Below the pieces are notes generated by a model. That model was given only the letters and a program-made list of their open reading frames with translations, had not been told where the DNA came from and searched no databases. Source: Hydractinia symbiolongicarpus (Eukaryota; Cnidaria; Hydrozoa; Anthoathecata; Hydractiniidae). From it: a stretch of DNA of 64,000 nt. A program made the position numbers and the translations under genes. The stretch's first letter is position 1, and each line of letters starts with the position of its first letter. The stretch is from NCBI RefSeq assembly GCF_029227915.1, contig NC_079885.1:15883001-15947000 (forward strand), in the 5' to 3' direction. Positions 10,023-22,084 of the stretch are shown here, piece after piece.

Positions 10023-10141
10023 GTCTACGACCATACCACGATGAACACACCTGTTCTCGTCCGATCACGGAAGTTACGCATCGTCGGGCCGGGATAGTAC
10101 TTGGTTGGGGGACCGCCCGGGAACTCCCGCTGTCGTAGGCT
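10023..10141 (+). rRNA. 5S rRNA, copy 18 (A55C, A83T, T96C, G108C)
   Basis: Duplicate of copy 16 with all four changes, including the A box change. It corresponds to copy 39, offset 11943 bp. Confidence 0.93.
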
Positions 10142-10591
10142 ATTGACTTTTTCACGTTACATTATTTATCATTACGACTGTAACGTATCTTTTTTAGGCA
10201 ATAGCCGCTGAGTAAATCAAGTAAGGGACGTGATTAGAAGTTTCTTTCACTTCAAAACGGCTACGATCTAGCAGCAATAAATGCGCCACGACGCAAATGA
10301 ATGAATTACGAGCGTCAGGCAAAGAAAATGGCGATGTAGTTAATTTGCTAAATAACTTTGTCATATGAAAATTAAGTCTGAAAGTACCCTAGATTGCCTT
10401 CGTTGTAACTTTTTACCGGAAATCTTAAAGCGCATGGTTGTCGTAATTTATGGATAGCGCTTGAAATGAGCTTTCAAATGCACATAAACACGACCTATTT
10501 CGGATGATCCAGTCAAGAAATATGACCTTTAAAGTTTAAACAATTTTCGATGTAATGTGCTAATAAATCGTAGATATCTGCCCGTTTGTTT

Positions 10592-10710
10592 GTCTACGAC
10601 CATACCACGATGAACACACCTGTTCTCGTCCGATCACGGAAGTTACGCATCGTCGGGCCGGGATAGTACTTGGATGGGGGACCGCCTCGGAACTCCCGGT
10701 GTTGTAGGCT
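10592..10710 (+). rRNA. 5S rRNA, copy 19 (A55C, G97C, C112T)
   Basis: A55C changes the A box, G97C the end of the C box and helix IV, and C112T leaves a helix I wobble. Copy 40 is its twin. Confidence 0.94.
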
Positions 10711-11160
10711 ATTGACTTTTTCACGTTACATTATTTATCATTACGACTATGACATATCTTTTTTACGCAATAGCCGCTGAGTAAATCAAGTAAGGGACGT
10801 GATTAGAAGTTTCTTTCCATTCAAAACGGCTACAATCTTGCTGCAATAAATGCGCCATGTCGCAAATGAATGGATTACGAGCGTCAGACAAAGAAAATGG
10901 CGATGTAGTTACTTTGCTAATTAACTTTGCCATATGAAAATTATGTCTGAAAGTACCCTAGATTTCCTTCGTTGGAACTTTTTACCGGAAATCTTAAAGC
11001 GCATGGTTGTCGTAATTTATGGATAGCGCTTGAAATGAGCTTTCCAATGCACACAAACACGACCTATTTCGGATGATCCAGTCAAGAAATATGACCTTCA
11101 AAGTTTAAACAATTTTCGATGTAATGTGCTAATAAATCGTAGATATCTGCCCGTTTGTTT

Positions 11161-11279
11161 GTCTACGACCATACCACGATGAACACACCTGTTCTCGTCC
11201 GATCACGGAAGTTACGCATCGTCGGGCCGGGATAGTACTTGGATGGGGGACCGCCTGGGAACTCCCGGTGTCGTAGGCT
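11161..11279 (+). rRNA. 5S rRNA, copy 20 (A55C)
   Basis: A55C alone, which turns GTTAAGC into GTTACGC in the A box and loop B. It tests the effect of that change in isolation. Copy 41 is its twin. Confidence 0.96.
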
Positions 11280-11729
11280 ATTGACTTTTTCACGTTACAT
11301 TATTTATCATTACGACTGTGACATATCTTTTTTACGCAATAGCCGCTGAGTAAATCAAGTAAGGGACGTGATTAGAAGTTTCTTTCCATTCAAAACGGCT
11401 ACAATCTTGCTGCAATAAATGCGCCAAGTCGCAAATGAATGGATTACGAGCGTCAGACAAAGAAAATGGCGATGTAGTTACTTTGCTAATTAACTTTGCC
11501 ATATGAAAATTAAGTCTGAAAGTACCCTAGATTTCCTTCGTTGGAACTTTTTACCGGAAATCTTAAAGCGCATGGTTGTCGTACCGAATCGATAGCGCTT
11601 AAAAAGAGCTTTCAAATGCACATAAACACGACCTATTTCGGATGATCCAGTCAAGAAATATGACCTTTAAAGTTTGAACCATTTTTGATGTAATGTGCTA
11701 ATAAATCGTAGATATCTGCCCGTTTGTTT

Positions 11730-11848
11730 GTGTACGACCATACCACGACAAACACACCTGTTCTCGTCCGATCACGGAAGTTAAGCATCGTCGGGCCGGG
11801 ATAGTACTTGGATGGGGGACCGCCTGGGAACTCCCGGTGTCGTAGGCT
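11730..11848 (+). rRNA. 5S rRNA, copy 21 (C3G, T20C, G21A)
   Basis: C3G gives G3-G116 in helix I, and T20C with G21A replace U20-A58 and G21-C57 of helix II by mismatches. There is no compensation. Copies 23, 30, 42 and 50 share the trio. Confidence 0.94.
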
Positions 11849-12298
11849 ATTGACTTTTTCACGTTACATTATTTATCATTACGACTGTGACGTATCTTTT
11901 TTTCGCAATAGCCGCTGAGTAAATCAAGTAAGGGACTTGATTAGAAGTTTCTTTCCCTTCAAAACGGCTACGATCTGGCTGCAATAAATGCGCCACGACG
12001 CAAATGAATGAATTACGAGCGTCAGACAAAGAAAATGGCGATGTAGTTAATTTGCTAAATAACTTTGTCATATGAAAATTAAGTCTGAAAGTACCCTAGA
12101 TTGCCTTCGTTGTAACTTTTTACCGGAAATCTTAAAGCGCATGGTTGTCGTAATTTATGGATAGCGCTTGAAATGAGCTTTCAAATGCACATAAACACGA
12201 CCTATTTCGGATGATCCAGTCAAGAAATATGACCTTTAAAGTTTAAACAATTTTCGATGTAATGTGCTAATAAATCGTAGATATCTGCCCGTTTGTTT

Positions 12299-12417
12299 GT
12301 CTACGACCATACCACGATGAACACACCTGTTCTCGTCCGATCACGGAAGTTACGCATCGTCGGGCCGGGATATTACTAGGATGGGGGACCGCCTGGGAAC
12401 TCCCGGTGTCGTAGGCT
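12299..12417 (+). rRNA. 5S rRNA, copy 22 (A55C, G75T, T80A)
   Basis: A55C is in the A box, G75T removes the bulged G of loop E, and T80A lies in helix IV and the C box. This is likely a poor template and a poor 5S RNA. Copy 43 is positional twin but carries A55C/G65C. Confidence 0.92.
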
Positions 12418-12867
12418 ATTGACTTTTTCACGTTACATTATTTATCATTACGACTGTGACATATCTTTTTTACGCAATAGCCGCTGAGTAAATCAAGTAA
12501 GGGACGTGATTAGAAGTTTCTTTCCATTCAAAACGGCTACAATCTTGCTGCAATAAATGCGCCATGTCGCAAATGAATGGATTACGAGCGTCAGACAAAG
12601 AAAATGGCGATGTAGTTACTTTGCTAATTAACTTTGCCATATGAAAATTAAGTCTGAAAGTACCCTAGATTTCCTTCGTTGGAACTTTTTACCGCAAATC
12701 TTAAAGCGCATGGTTGTCGTACCGAATCGATAGCGCTTAAAAAGAGCTTTCAAATGCACATAAACACGACCTATTTCGGATGATCCAGTCAAGAAATATG
12801 ACCTTTAAAGTTTGAACCATTTTTGATGTAATGTGCTAATAAATCGTAGATGTCTGCCCGTTTGTTT

Positions 12868-12986
12868 GTGTACGACCATACCACGACAAACACACCTGTT
12901 CTCGTCCGATCACGGAAGTTAAGCATCGTCGGGCCGGGATAGTACTTGGATGGGGGACCGCCTGGGAACTCCCGGTGTCGTAGGCT
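12868..12986 (+). rRNA. 5S rRNA, copy 23 (C3G, T20C, G21A)
   Basis: Same trio as copy 21. The flank has GATGTC in place of GATATC at about -20. This unit has no counterpart in segment B, where one unit is missing. Confidence 0.94.
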
Positions 12987-13435
12987 ATTGACTTTTTCAC
13001 GTTACATTCTTTATCATTACGACTGTGACGTATCTTTTTTAGGCAATAGCCGCTGAGTAAATCAAGTAAGGGACGTGATTAGAAGTTTTTTCCCTTCAAA
13101 ACGGCTACGATCGGGCAGCAATAAATGCGCCACGTCGCAAATGAATGGATTACGAGCGTCAGACAAAAAAAATGGCGATGTAGTTAATTTGCTAATTAAC
13201 TTTGTCATATGAAAATTAAGTCTGAAAGTACCCTAGATTTCCTTCGTTGGAACTTTTTACCGGAAATCATAAAGCGCATTATTGTTGACAAGAATCGATA
13301 GCGCTTAAAAAGAGCTGTTAAATGCACATAAACACGACCTATTTCGAATGATCCAGTCAAAAAATATGACCTTTAAAGTTTGAACCATTTTCGATGTAAT
13401 GTGCTAATAAATCGTAGATATCTGCCCGTTTGTTT

Positions 13436-13554
13436 GTCTACGACCATACCACGATGAACACACCTGTTCTCGTCCGATCACGGAAGTTAAGCATCGTCGG
13501 GCCGGGATAGTACTTGGATGGGGGACCACCTGGGAACTCCCGGTGTCGTAGGCT
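13436..13554 (+). rRNA. 5S rRNA, copy 24 (G93A)
   Basis: G93A converts the U84-G93 wobble of helix IV to U-A, within the C box. The downstream flank reads ATTGAATTTTT, which keeps a T5 stop. The twin is copy 44. Confidence 0.96.
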
Positions 13555-14004
13555 ATTGAATTTTTCACGTTACATTATTTATCATTACGACTGTGACGTA
13601 TCTTTTTTACGCAATAGCCGCTGAGTAAATCAAGTAAGGGACGTTATTAGAAGTTTCTTTCCGTTCAAAACGGCTACGATCTGGCTGCAATAAATGCGCC
13701 ACGTCGCAAATCAATGGATTACGAGCGTCAGACAAAGAAAATGGCGAAGTAGTTAATTTGCTAATTAACTTTGTCATATGAAAATTAAGTCTGAAAGTAC
13801 CCTAGATTGCCTTCGTTGGAACTTTTTACCGAAAATCTTAAAGCGCATGGTTGTCGTAATTAATGATTAGCGCTTGAAATGAGCTTTCAAATGCACATAA
13901 ACACGACCTATTTCGGATGATCCAGTCAAGAAATATGACCTTTAAAGTTTGAACCATTTTCGATGTAATGTGCTAATAAATCGTAGATATCTGCCCGTTT
14001 GTTT

Positions 14005-14123
14005 GTCTAAGACCATACCACGATGAACACACCTGTTCTCGTCCGATCACGGAAGTTAAGCATCGTCGGGCCGGGATAGTACTTGGATGGGGGACCGCCT
14101 GGGAACTCCCGGTGTCGTAGGCT
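14005..14123 (+). rRNA. 5S rRNA, copy 25 (C6A)
   Basis: C6A breaks C6-G113 in the middle of helix I, with no change at 113. Copies 31, 45 and 51 share it. Confidence 0.96.
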
Positions 14124-14573
14124 ATTGACTTTTTCACGTTACATTATTTATCATTACGACTGAGACGTATCTTTTTTAGGCAATAGCCGCTGAGTAAATC
14201 AAGTAAGGGACGTGATTAGAAGTTTCTTTCCCTTCAAAACGGCTACGATCTGGCAGCAATAAATGCGCCACGTCGCAAATGAATGGATTACGAGCGTCAG
14301 ACAAAGAAATTGGCGATGTAGTTAATTTGCTAATTAACTTTGTCATATGAAAATTAAGTCTGAAAGTACCCTAGATTGCCTTCGTTGGAACTTTTTACCG
14401 GAAATCATAAAGCGCATTATTGTTAAAAAGAATCGATAGCGCTTAAAAGGAGCTGTCAAATGCACATAAACACGACCTATTTCGAATGATCCAGTCAAGA
14501 AATATGACCTTTAAAGTTTGAACCATTTTCGATGTAATGTGCTAATAAATCGTAGATATCTGCCCGTTTGTTT

Positions 14574-14692
14574 GTCTACGACCATACCACGATGAACACA
14601 CCTGTTCTCGTCCGATCACGGAAGTTAAGCATCGTCGGGTCGGGATAGTACTTGGATGGGGCACCGCCTGGGATCTCCCGGTGTCGTAGGCT
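14574..14692 (+). rRNA. 5S rRNA, copy 26 (C67T, G89C, A101T; broken T5)
   Basis: First of eleven copies in which C67T (helix V wobble), a change at G89 (loop D, C box) and A101T (loop E GAA side) go with a T5 stop altered to TATTT. Transcripts would have to end at the T6 run about 49 nt downstream. Confidence 0.93.
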
Positions 14693-14698
14693 ATTGAC

Positions 14699-14703
14699 TA
14701 TTT
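14699..14703 (+). terminator. Disrupted T5 terminator (TATTT), representative
   Basis: One T-to-A change splits the T5 run, leaving at most three T in a row, which is normally too short for polymerase III release. The same TATTT follows copies 26, 27, 32, 33, 46, 47, 52, 53, 59, 66 and 75. Confidence 0.7.
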
Positions 14704-15141
14704 CACGTTACATTATTTATCATTACGACTGTGACGTATCTTTTTTACGCAATAGCCGCTGAGTAAATCAAGTAAGGGACGTGATTAGAAGTAGCTTTCC
14801 CTTAAAACGGCTACAATCTGGCAGCAATAAATGCGCCACGTCGCAAATGAATGGATTACGAGCGTCAGACAAAGAAATTGGCGATGTAGTTAATTTGCTA
14901 ATTAACTTTGTCATATGAAAATTAAGTCTGAAAGTACCCTAGATTGCCTTCGTTGGAACTTTTTACCGGAAATCATAAAGCGCATTATTGTTAAAAAGAA
15001 TCGATAGCGCTTAAAAGGAGCTGTCAAATGCACATAAACACGACCTATTTCGAATGATCCAGTCAAGAAATATGACCTTTAAAGTTTGAACCATTTTCGA
15101 TGTAATGTGCTAATAAATCGTAGATATCTGCCCGTTTTTTT

Positions 15142-15260
15142 GTCTACGACCATACCACGATGAACACACCTGTTCTCGTCCGATCACGGAAGTTAAGCAT
15201 CGTCGGGTCGGGATAGTACTTGGATGGGCCACCGCCTGGGATCTCCCGGTGTCGTAGGCT
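15142..15260 (+). rRNA. 5S rRNA, copy 27 (C67T, G88C, G89C, A101T; broken T5)
   Basis: Family of copy 26 with an added G88C in loop D. The T5 stop is TATTT. The flank has CCCGTTTTTTTG, a run of seven T just before the gene, shared with copy 47. Confidence 0.92.
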
Positions 15261-15709
15261 ATTGACTATTTCACGTTACATTATTTATCATTACGACTGT
15301 GACGTATCTTTTTTACGCAATAGCCGCTGAGTAAATCAAGAAAGGGACGTGATTAGAAGTAGCTTTCCCTTAAAACGGCTACAATCTTGCTGCAATAAAT
15401 GCGCCACGTCGCAAATAAATGGATTACGAGCGTCAGACAAAGAAAATGGCGATGTAGTTACTTTGCTAATTAACTTTGTCATATGAAAATTAAGTCTGAA
15501 AGTACCCTAGATTTCCTTCGTTGGAACTTTTTACCGGAAATCTTAAAGACCATGGTTGTCGTAATTAATGGATAGCGCTTGAAATGAGCTTTCAAATGCA
15601 CATAAACACGACCTATTTCGGATAATCCAGTCAAGAAATATGACCTTTAAAGTTTGAACCATTTTCGATGTAATGTGCTAATAAATCGTAGATATCTGCC
15701 CGTTTGTTT

Positions 15710-15828
15710 GTCTACGACCATACCACGATGAACACACCTGTTCTCGTCCGATCACGGAAGTTAAGCATCGTCGGGCCGGGATAGTAATTGGATGGAGGAC
15801 CGCCTGGGAACTCCCGGTGTCGTAGGCT
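15710..15828 (+). rRNA. 5S rRNA, copy 28 (C78A, G87A)
   Basis: C78A breaks the outer pair of helix IV (78-98) next to loop E, and G87A lies in loop D and the C box. Copies 34, 48 and 54 are identical in the gene. T5 is intact. Confidence 0.95.
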
Positions 15829-16278
15829 ATTGACTTTTTCACGTTACATTATTTATCATTACGACTGTGACGTATCTTTTTTACGCAATAGCCGCTGAGT
15901 AAATCAAGAAAGAGACATGATTAGAAGTTGCTTTCCCTTCAAAACGGCTACGATCTGGCAGCAATAAATGCGCCAAGTCGCAAATGAATGGATTACGAGC
16001 GTCAGACAAAGAAAATGGCGATGTAGTTAATTTGCTAATTAGCTTTGTCATATGAAAATTAAGTCTGAAAGTACCCTAGATTGCCTTCGTTGGAAATTTT
16101 TACCGGAAATCTTAAAGCGCATGGTTGTCGTAATTAATGGAAAGCGCTTGAAATGAGCTTTCAAATGCACATAAACACGACCTATTTCGGATAATCCAGT
16201 GAAGAAATATGACCTTTAAAGTTTAAACCATTTTCGATGTAATGTGCTAATAAATCGTAGATATCTGCCCGTTTGTTT

Positions 16279-16397
16279 GTCTACGACCATACCACGATGA
16301 ACACACCTGTTCTCGTCCGATCACGGAAGTTACGCATCGTCGGGCCGGGATAGTACTTGGATGGGGGACCGGCTGGGAACTCCCGGTGTCGTAGGCT
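16279..16397 (+). rRNA. 5S rRNA, copy 29 (A55C, C94G)
   Basis: A55C is in the A box, and C94G breaks G82-C94 of helix IV in the C box. Copy 49 is the twin, offset 11375 bp. Confidence 0.94.
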
Positions 16398-16847
16398 ATT
16401 GACTTTTTCACGTTACATTATTTATCATTACGACTGTGACATATCTTTTTTACGCAATAGCCGCTGAGTAAATCAAGTAAGGGACGTGATTAGAAGTTTC
16501 TTTCCATTCAAAACGGCTACAATCTTGCTGCAATAAATGCGCCATGTCGCAAATGAATGGATTACGAGCGTCAGACAAAGAAAATGGCGATGTAGTTACT
16601 TTGCTAATTAACTTTGCCATATGAAAATTAAGTCTGAAAGTACCCTAGATTTCCTTCGTTGGAACTTTTTACCGGAAATCTTAAAGCGCATGGTTGTCGT
16701 ACCGAATCGATAGCGCTTAAAAAGAGCTTTCAAATGCACATAAACACGACCTATTTCGGATGATCCAGTCAAGAAATATGACCTTTAATGTTTGAACCAT
16801 TTTTGATGTAATGTGCTAATAAATCGTAGATGTCTGCCCGTTTGTTT

Positions 16848-16966
16848 GTGTACGACCATACCACGACAAACACACCTGTTCTCGTCCGATCACGGAAGTT
16901 AAGCATCGTCGGGCCGGGATAGTACTTGGATGGGGGACCGCCTGGGAACTCCCGGTGTCGTAGGCT
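16848..16966 (+). rRNA. 5S rRNA, copy 30 (C3G, T20C, G21A)
   Basis: Same helix I and II trio as copy 23, 3980 bp (7 units) earlier. This reveals an inner repeat within segment A. The flank carries GATGTC at about -20. Confidence 0.94.
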
Positions 16967-17415
16967 ATTGACTTTTTCACGTTACATTCTTTATCATTAC
17001 GACTGTGACGTATCTTTTTTAGGCAATAGCCGCTGAGTAAATCAAGTAAGGGACGTGATAAGAAGTTTTTTCCCTTCAAAACGGCTACGATCTGGCAGCA
17101 ATAAATGCGCCACGTCGCAAATGAATGGATTACGAGCGTCAGACAAAAAAAATGGCGATGTAGTTAATTTGCTAATTAACTTTGTCATATGAAAATTAAG
17201 TCTGAAAGTACCCTAGATTTCCTTCGTTGGAACTTTTTACCGGAAATCATAAAGCGCATTATTGTTGACAAGAATCGATAGCGCTTAAAAAGAGCTGTCA
17301 AATGCACATAAACACGACCTATTTCGAATGATCCAGTCAAAAAATATGACCTTTAAAGTTTGAACCATTTTCGATGTAATGTGCTAATAAATCGTAGATA
17401 TCTGCCCGTTTGTTT

Positions 17416-17534
17416 GTCTAAGACCATACCACGATGAACACACCTGTTCTCGTCCGATCACGGAAGTTAAGCATCGTCGGGCCGGGATAGTACTTGGATG
17501 GGGGACCGCCTGGGAACTCCCGGTGTCGTAGGCT
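17416..17534 (+). rRNA. 5S rRNA, copy 31 (C6A)
   Basis: Helix I mismatch at C6-G113, as in copy 25. The unit is 568 bp because the preceding spacer lacks one base in GAAGTTTTTTCCC. Confidence 0.96.
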
Positions 17535-17984
17535 ATTGACTTTTTCACGTTACATTATTTATCATTACGACTGAGACGTATCTTTTTTAGGCAATTGCCG
17601 CTGAGTAAATCAAGTAAGGGACGTGATTAGAAGTTTCTTTCCCTTCAAAACGGCTACGATCTGGCAGCAATAAATGCGCCACGTCGCAAATGAATGGATT
17701 ACGAGCGTCAGACAAAGAAATTGGCGATGTAGTTAATTTGCTAATTAACTTTGTCATATGAAAATTAAGTCTGAAAGTACCCTAGATTGCCTTCGTTGGA
17801 ACTTTTTACCGGAAATCATAAAGCGCATTATTGTTAAAAAGAATCGATAGCGCTTAAAAGGAGCTGTCAAATGCACATAAACACGACCTATTTCGAATGA
17901 TCCAGTCAAGAAATATGACCTTTAAAGTTTGAACCATTTTCGATGTAATGTGCTAATAAATCGTAGATATCTGCCCGTTTGTTT

Positions 17985-18103
17985 GTCTACGACCATACCA
18001 CGATGAACACACCTGTTCTCGTCCGATCACGGAAGTTAAGCATCGTCGGGTCGGGATAGTACTTGGATGGGGCACCGCCTGGGATCTCCCGGTGTCGTAG
18101 GCT
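17985..18103 (+). rRNA. 5S rRNA, copy 32 (C67T, G89C, A101T; broken T5)
   Basis: Terminator-broken family, matching copy 26 gene for gene. The spacer after it has the short form CCCTTAAAAC. Confidence 0.93.
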
Positions 18104-18552
18104 ATTGACTATTTCACGTTACATTATTTATCATTACGACTGTGACGTATCTTTTTTACGCAATAGCCGCTGAGTAAATCAAGTAAGGGACGTGATTAGA
18201 AGTAGCTTTCCCTTAAAACGGCTACAATCTGGCAGCAATAAATGCGCCACGTCGCAAATGAATGGATTACGAGCGTCAGACAAAGAAATTGGCGATGTAG
18301 TTAATTTGCTAATTAACTTTGTCATATGAAAATTAAGTTTGAAAGTACCCTAGATTGCCTTCGTTGGAACTTTTTACCGGAAATCATAAAGCGCATTATT
18401 GTTAAAAAGAATCGATAGCGCTTAAAAGGAGCTGTCAAATGCACATAAACACGACCTATTTCGAATGATCCAGTCAAGAAATATGACCTTTAAAGTTTGA
18501 ACCATTTTCGATGTAATGTGCTAATAAATCGTAGATATCTGCCCGTTTGTTT

Positions 18553-18671
18553 GTCTACGACCATACCACGATGAACACACCTGTTCTCGTCCGATCACGG
18601 AAGTTAAGCATCGTCGGGTCGGGATAGTACTTGGATGGGGCACCGCCTGGGATCTCCCAGTGTCGTAGGCT
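18553..18671 (+). rRNA. 5S rRNA, copy 33 (C67T, G89C, A101T, G107A; broken T5)
   Basis: Terminator-broken family with a private G107A, which makes C68-A107 in helix V. The twin copy 53 lacks G107A, so this change is recent. Confidence 0.92.
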
Positions 18672-19120
18672 ATTGACTATTTCACGTTACATTATTTATC
18701 ATTACGACTGTGACGTATCTTTTTTACGCAATAGCCGCTGAGTAAATCAAGTAAGGGACGTGATTAGAAGTAGCTTTCCCTTAAAACGGCAACAATCTTG
18801 CTGCAATAAATGCGCCACGTCGCAAATAAATGGATTACGAGCGTCAGACAAAGAAAATGGCGATGTAGTTACTTTGCTAATTAACTTTGTCATATGAAAA
18901 TTAAGTCTGAAAGTACCCTAGATTTCCTTCGTTGGAAATTTTTACCGGAAATCTTAAAGACCATGGTTGTCGTAATTAATGGATAGCGCTTGAAATGAGC
19001 TTTCAAATGCACATAAACACGACCTATTTCGGATAACCCAGTCAAGAAATATGACCTTTAAAGTTTGAACCATTTTCGATGTAATGTGCTAATAAATCGT
19101 AGATATCTGCCCGTTTGTTT

Positions 19121-19239
19121 GTCTACGACCATACCACGATGAACACACCTGTTCTCGTCCGATCACGGAAGTTAAGCATCGTCGGGCCGGGATAGTAATT
19201 GGATGGAGGACCGCCTGGGAACTCCCGGTGTCGTAGGCT
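19121..19239 (+). rRNA. 5S rRNA, copy 34 (C78A, G87A)
   Basis: Matches copy 28. It repeatedly follows terminator-broken pairs (copies 26-27, 32-33, 46-47, 52-53). Confidence 0.95.
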
Positions 19240-19689
19240 ATTGACTTTTTCACGTTACATTATTTATCATTACGACTGTGACGTATCTTTTTTACGCAAT
19301 AGCCGCTGAGTAAATCAAGAAAGAGACATGATTAGAAGTTGCTTTCCCTTCAAAACGGCTACGATCTGGCAGCAATAAATGCGCCAAGTCGCAAATGAAT
19401 GGATTACGAGCGTCAGACAAAGAAAATGGCGATGTAGTTAATTTGCTAATTAACTTTGTCATATGAAAATTAAGTCTGAAAGTACCCTAGATTGCCTTCG
19501 TTGGAAATTTTCACCGGAAATCTTAAAGCGCATGGTTGTCGTAATTAATGGAAAGCGCTTGAAATGAGCTTTCAAATGCACATAAACACGACCTATTTCG
19601 GATAATCCAGTGAAGAAATATGACCTTTAAAGTTTAAACCATTTTCGATGTAATGTGCTAATAAATCGTAGATATCTGCCCGTTTGTTT

Positions 19690-19808
19690 GTCTACGACCA
19701 TACCACGATGAACACACCTGTTCTCGTCCGATCACGGAAGTTAAGCATCGTCGGGCCGGGATAGTACTTGGATGGGGGACCGCCTGGGAACTCCCGGTGT
19801 CGTAGGCT
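19690..19808 (+). rRNA. 5S rRNA, copy 35 (majority sequence)
   Basis: Exact majority sequence with type II flank and intact T5. It lies among diverged copies and is the twin of copy 55. Confidence 0.98.
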
Positions 19809-20258
19809 ATTGACTTTTTCACGTTACATTATTTATCATTACGACTGTGACGTATCTTTTTTACGCACTAGCCGCTGAGTAAATCAAGAAAGAGACATGA
19901 TTAGAAGTTTCTTTACCTTCAAAACGGCTACGATCTGGCAGCGATAAATGCGCCACATCGCAAATGAATGGATTACGAGCGTCAGACAAAGAAAATGGCG
20001 ATGTAGTTAATTTGCTAATTAACTTTGTCATATGAAAATTAAGTCTGAAAGTACCCTAGATTGCCATCGTTGGAACTTTTTACCGGAAATCATAAAGCGC
20101 ATTATTGTTAAAAAGAATCGATAGCGCTTAAAAAGAGCTTTCAAATGCACATAAACACGACCTATTTCGGATGATCCAGTCAAGAAATATGACCTTTAAA
20201 GTTTGAACCATTTTCGATGTAATGTGGTAATAAATCGTAGATATCTGCCCGTTTGTTT

Positions 20259-20377
20259 GTCTACGACCATACCACGATGAACACACCTGTTCTCGTCCGA
20301 TCACGGAAGTTAAGCATCGTCGGGCCGGGATAGTACTTGGATGGGGAACCGCCTGGGAACTCCCGGTGTCGTAGGCT
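20259..20377 (+). rRNA. 5S rRNA, copy 36 (G89A)
   Basis: Single G89A in loop D and the C box; the twin copy 56 has G89. The flank has GTGGTAATAAAT, with G for C just before the TATA-like box. Confidence 0.96.
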
Positions 20378-20827
20378 ATTGACTTTTTCACGTTACATTA
20401 TTTATCATTACGACTGTGACGTATCTTTTTTAGGCAATAACCGCTGAGTAAATCAAGTAAGGGACGTGATTAGAAGTTTCTTTTACTTCAAAACGGCTAC
20501 GATCTGGCAGCAATAAATGCGCCACGTCGCAAATGAATGGATTACGAGCGTCACACAAAGAAAATGGCGATGTAGTTACTTTGCTAATTAACTTTGTCAT
20601 ATGAAAATTAAGTCTGAAAGTACCCTAGATTGCCTTCGTTGGAACTTTTTACCGGAAATCATAAACCGCATTATTGTTGACAAGAGTCGATAGCGCTTAA
20701 AAAGAGCTGTCAAATGCACATAAACACGACCTATTTCGGATGATCCAGTCAAGAAATATGACCTTTAAAGTTTGAACCATTTTCGATGTAATGTGGTAAT
20801 AAATCGTAGATATCTACCCGTACGTTT

Positions 20828-20946
20828 GTCTACGACCATACCACGATGAACACACCTGTTCTCGTCCGATCACGGAAGTTAAGCATCGTCGGGCCGGGAT
20901 AGTACTTGGATGGGGGACCGCCTGGGAACTCCCGGTGTCGCAGGCT
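20828..20946 (+). rRNA. 5S rRNA, copy 37 (T114C), recombinant flank
   Basis: The gene is as copies 12 and 14. The flank is type II up to about 20790, then the type I end CTACCCGTACG. This is the junction between the two large segments, placed within 60 bp of the gene. Confidence 0.97.
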
Positions 20947-21396
20947 ATTGACTTTTTCACGTTACATTATTTATCATTACGACTGTGACGTATCTTTTTT
21001 TCGCAATAGCCGCTGAGTAAATCAAGAAAGAGACATGATTAGAAGTTGCTTTCCCTTCAAAACGGCTACGATCTGGCAGCAATAAATGCGCCACGTCGCA
21101 AATGAATGGATTACGAGCGTCAGACAAAGAAAATGGCGATGTAGTTACTTTGCTAATTAACTTTGTCATATGAAAATTAAGTCTGAAAATACCCTAGATT
21201 GCCTTCGTTGGAACTTTTTACCGGAAATCTTAAAGCGCATTATTGTGGTAAAGAATCCATAGCGCTTAAAAAGAGCTTTCAAATGCACATAAACACGAAC
21301 TATTTCCGATCACCCAGTCAAGAATTATGATCTTTAAAGTTCGAACCATTTTCGATGTAATGTGCTAATAAATCGTAGATATCTACCCGTATGTTT

Positions 21397-21515
21397 GTCT
21401 ACGACCATACCACGATGAACACACCTGTTCTCGTCCGATCACGGAAGTTAAGCATCGTCGGGCCGGGATAGTACTTGGATGGGGGACCGCCTGGGAACTC
21501 CCGCTGTCGCAGGCT
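21397..21515 (+). rRNA. 5S rRNA, copy 38 (G108C, T114C)
   Basis: Twin of copies 15 and 17, with mismatches in helix V and helix I. The flank is type I (CTACCCGTATG). Confidence 0.96.
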
Positions 21516-21965
21516 ATTGACTTTTTCACGTTACATTATTTATCATTACGACTGTGACGTATCTTTTTTTCGCAATAGCCGCTGAGTAAATCAAGTAAGG
21601 GACTTGATTAGAAGTTTCTTTCCCTTCAAAACGGCTACGATCTGGCTGCAATAAATGCGCCACGACGCAAATGAATGAATTACGAGCGTCAGACAAAGAA
21701 AATGGCGATGTAGTTAATTTGCTAAATAACTTTGTCATATGAAAATTAAGTCTGAAAGTACCCTAGATTGCCTTCGTTGTAACTTTTTACCGGAAATCTT
21801 AAAGCGCATGGTTGTCGTAATTAATGGATAGCGCTTGAAATGAGCTTTCAAATGCACATAAACACGACCTATTTCGGATGATCCAGTCAAGAAGTATGAC
21901 CTTTAAACTTTAAACAATTTTCGATGTAATGTGCTAATAAATCGTAGATATCTGCCCGTTTGTTT

Positions 21966-22084
21966 GTCTACGACCATACCACGATGAACACACCTGTTCT
22001 CGTCCGATCACGGAAGTTACGCATCGTCGGGCCGGGATAGTACTTGGTTGGGGGACCGCCCGGGAACTCCCGCTGTCGTAGGCT
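21966..22084 (+). rRNA. 5S rRNA, copy 39 (A55C, A83T, T96C, G108C)
   Basis: Twin of copies 16 and 18. Only one such unit occurs here against two in segment A, so the 2-unit duplication there is not shared. Confidence 0.93.

Larger units (their letters stand above)
7735..20815. repeat. Large array segment A (copies 14-36), repeated as segment B
   Basis: The order of variant copies in this 23-unit stretch recurs at 20816-32190 as 20 units. The offset is 11943 bp for copies 17-22 against 38-43 and 11374-11375 bp for copies 24-36 against 44-56. Segment A has three more units: a local 2-unit duplication (15-16 against 17-18) and copy 23. Boundaries are approximate. Confidence 0.8.

Noticed and set aside
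20128-20391. An 87-codon open frame on the - strand antisense to the 5S gene and its promoter, recurring in many units
   Set aside because: It is antisense to a structural RNA gene, whose conservation explains its persistence, and it is interrupted in most units. No recognisable protein family.
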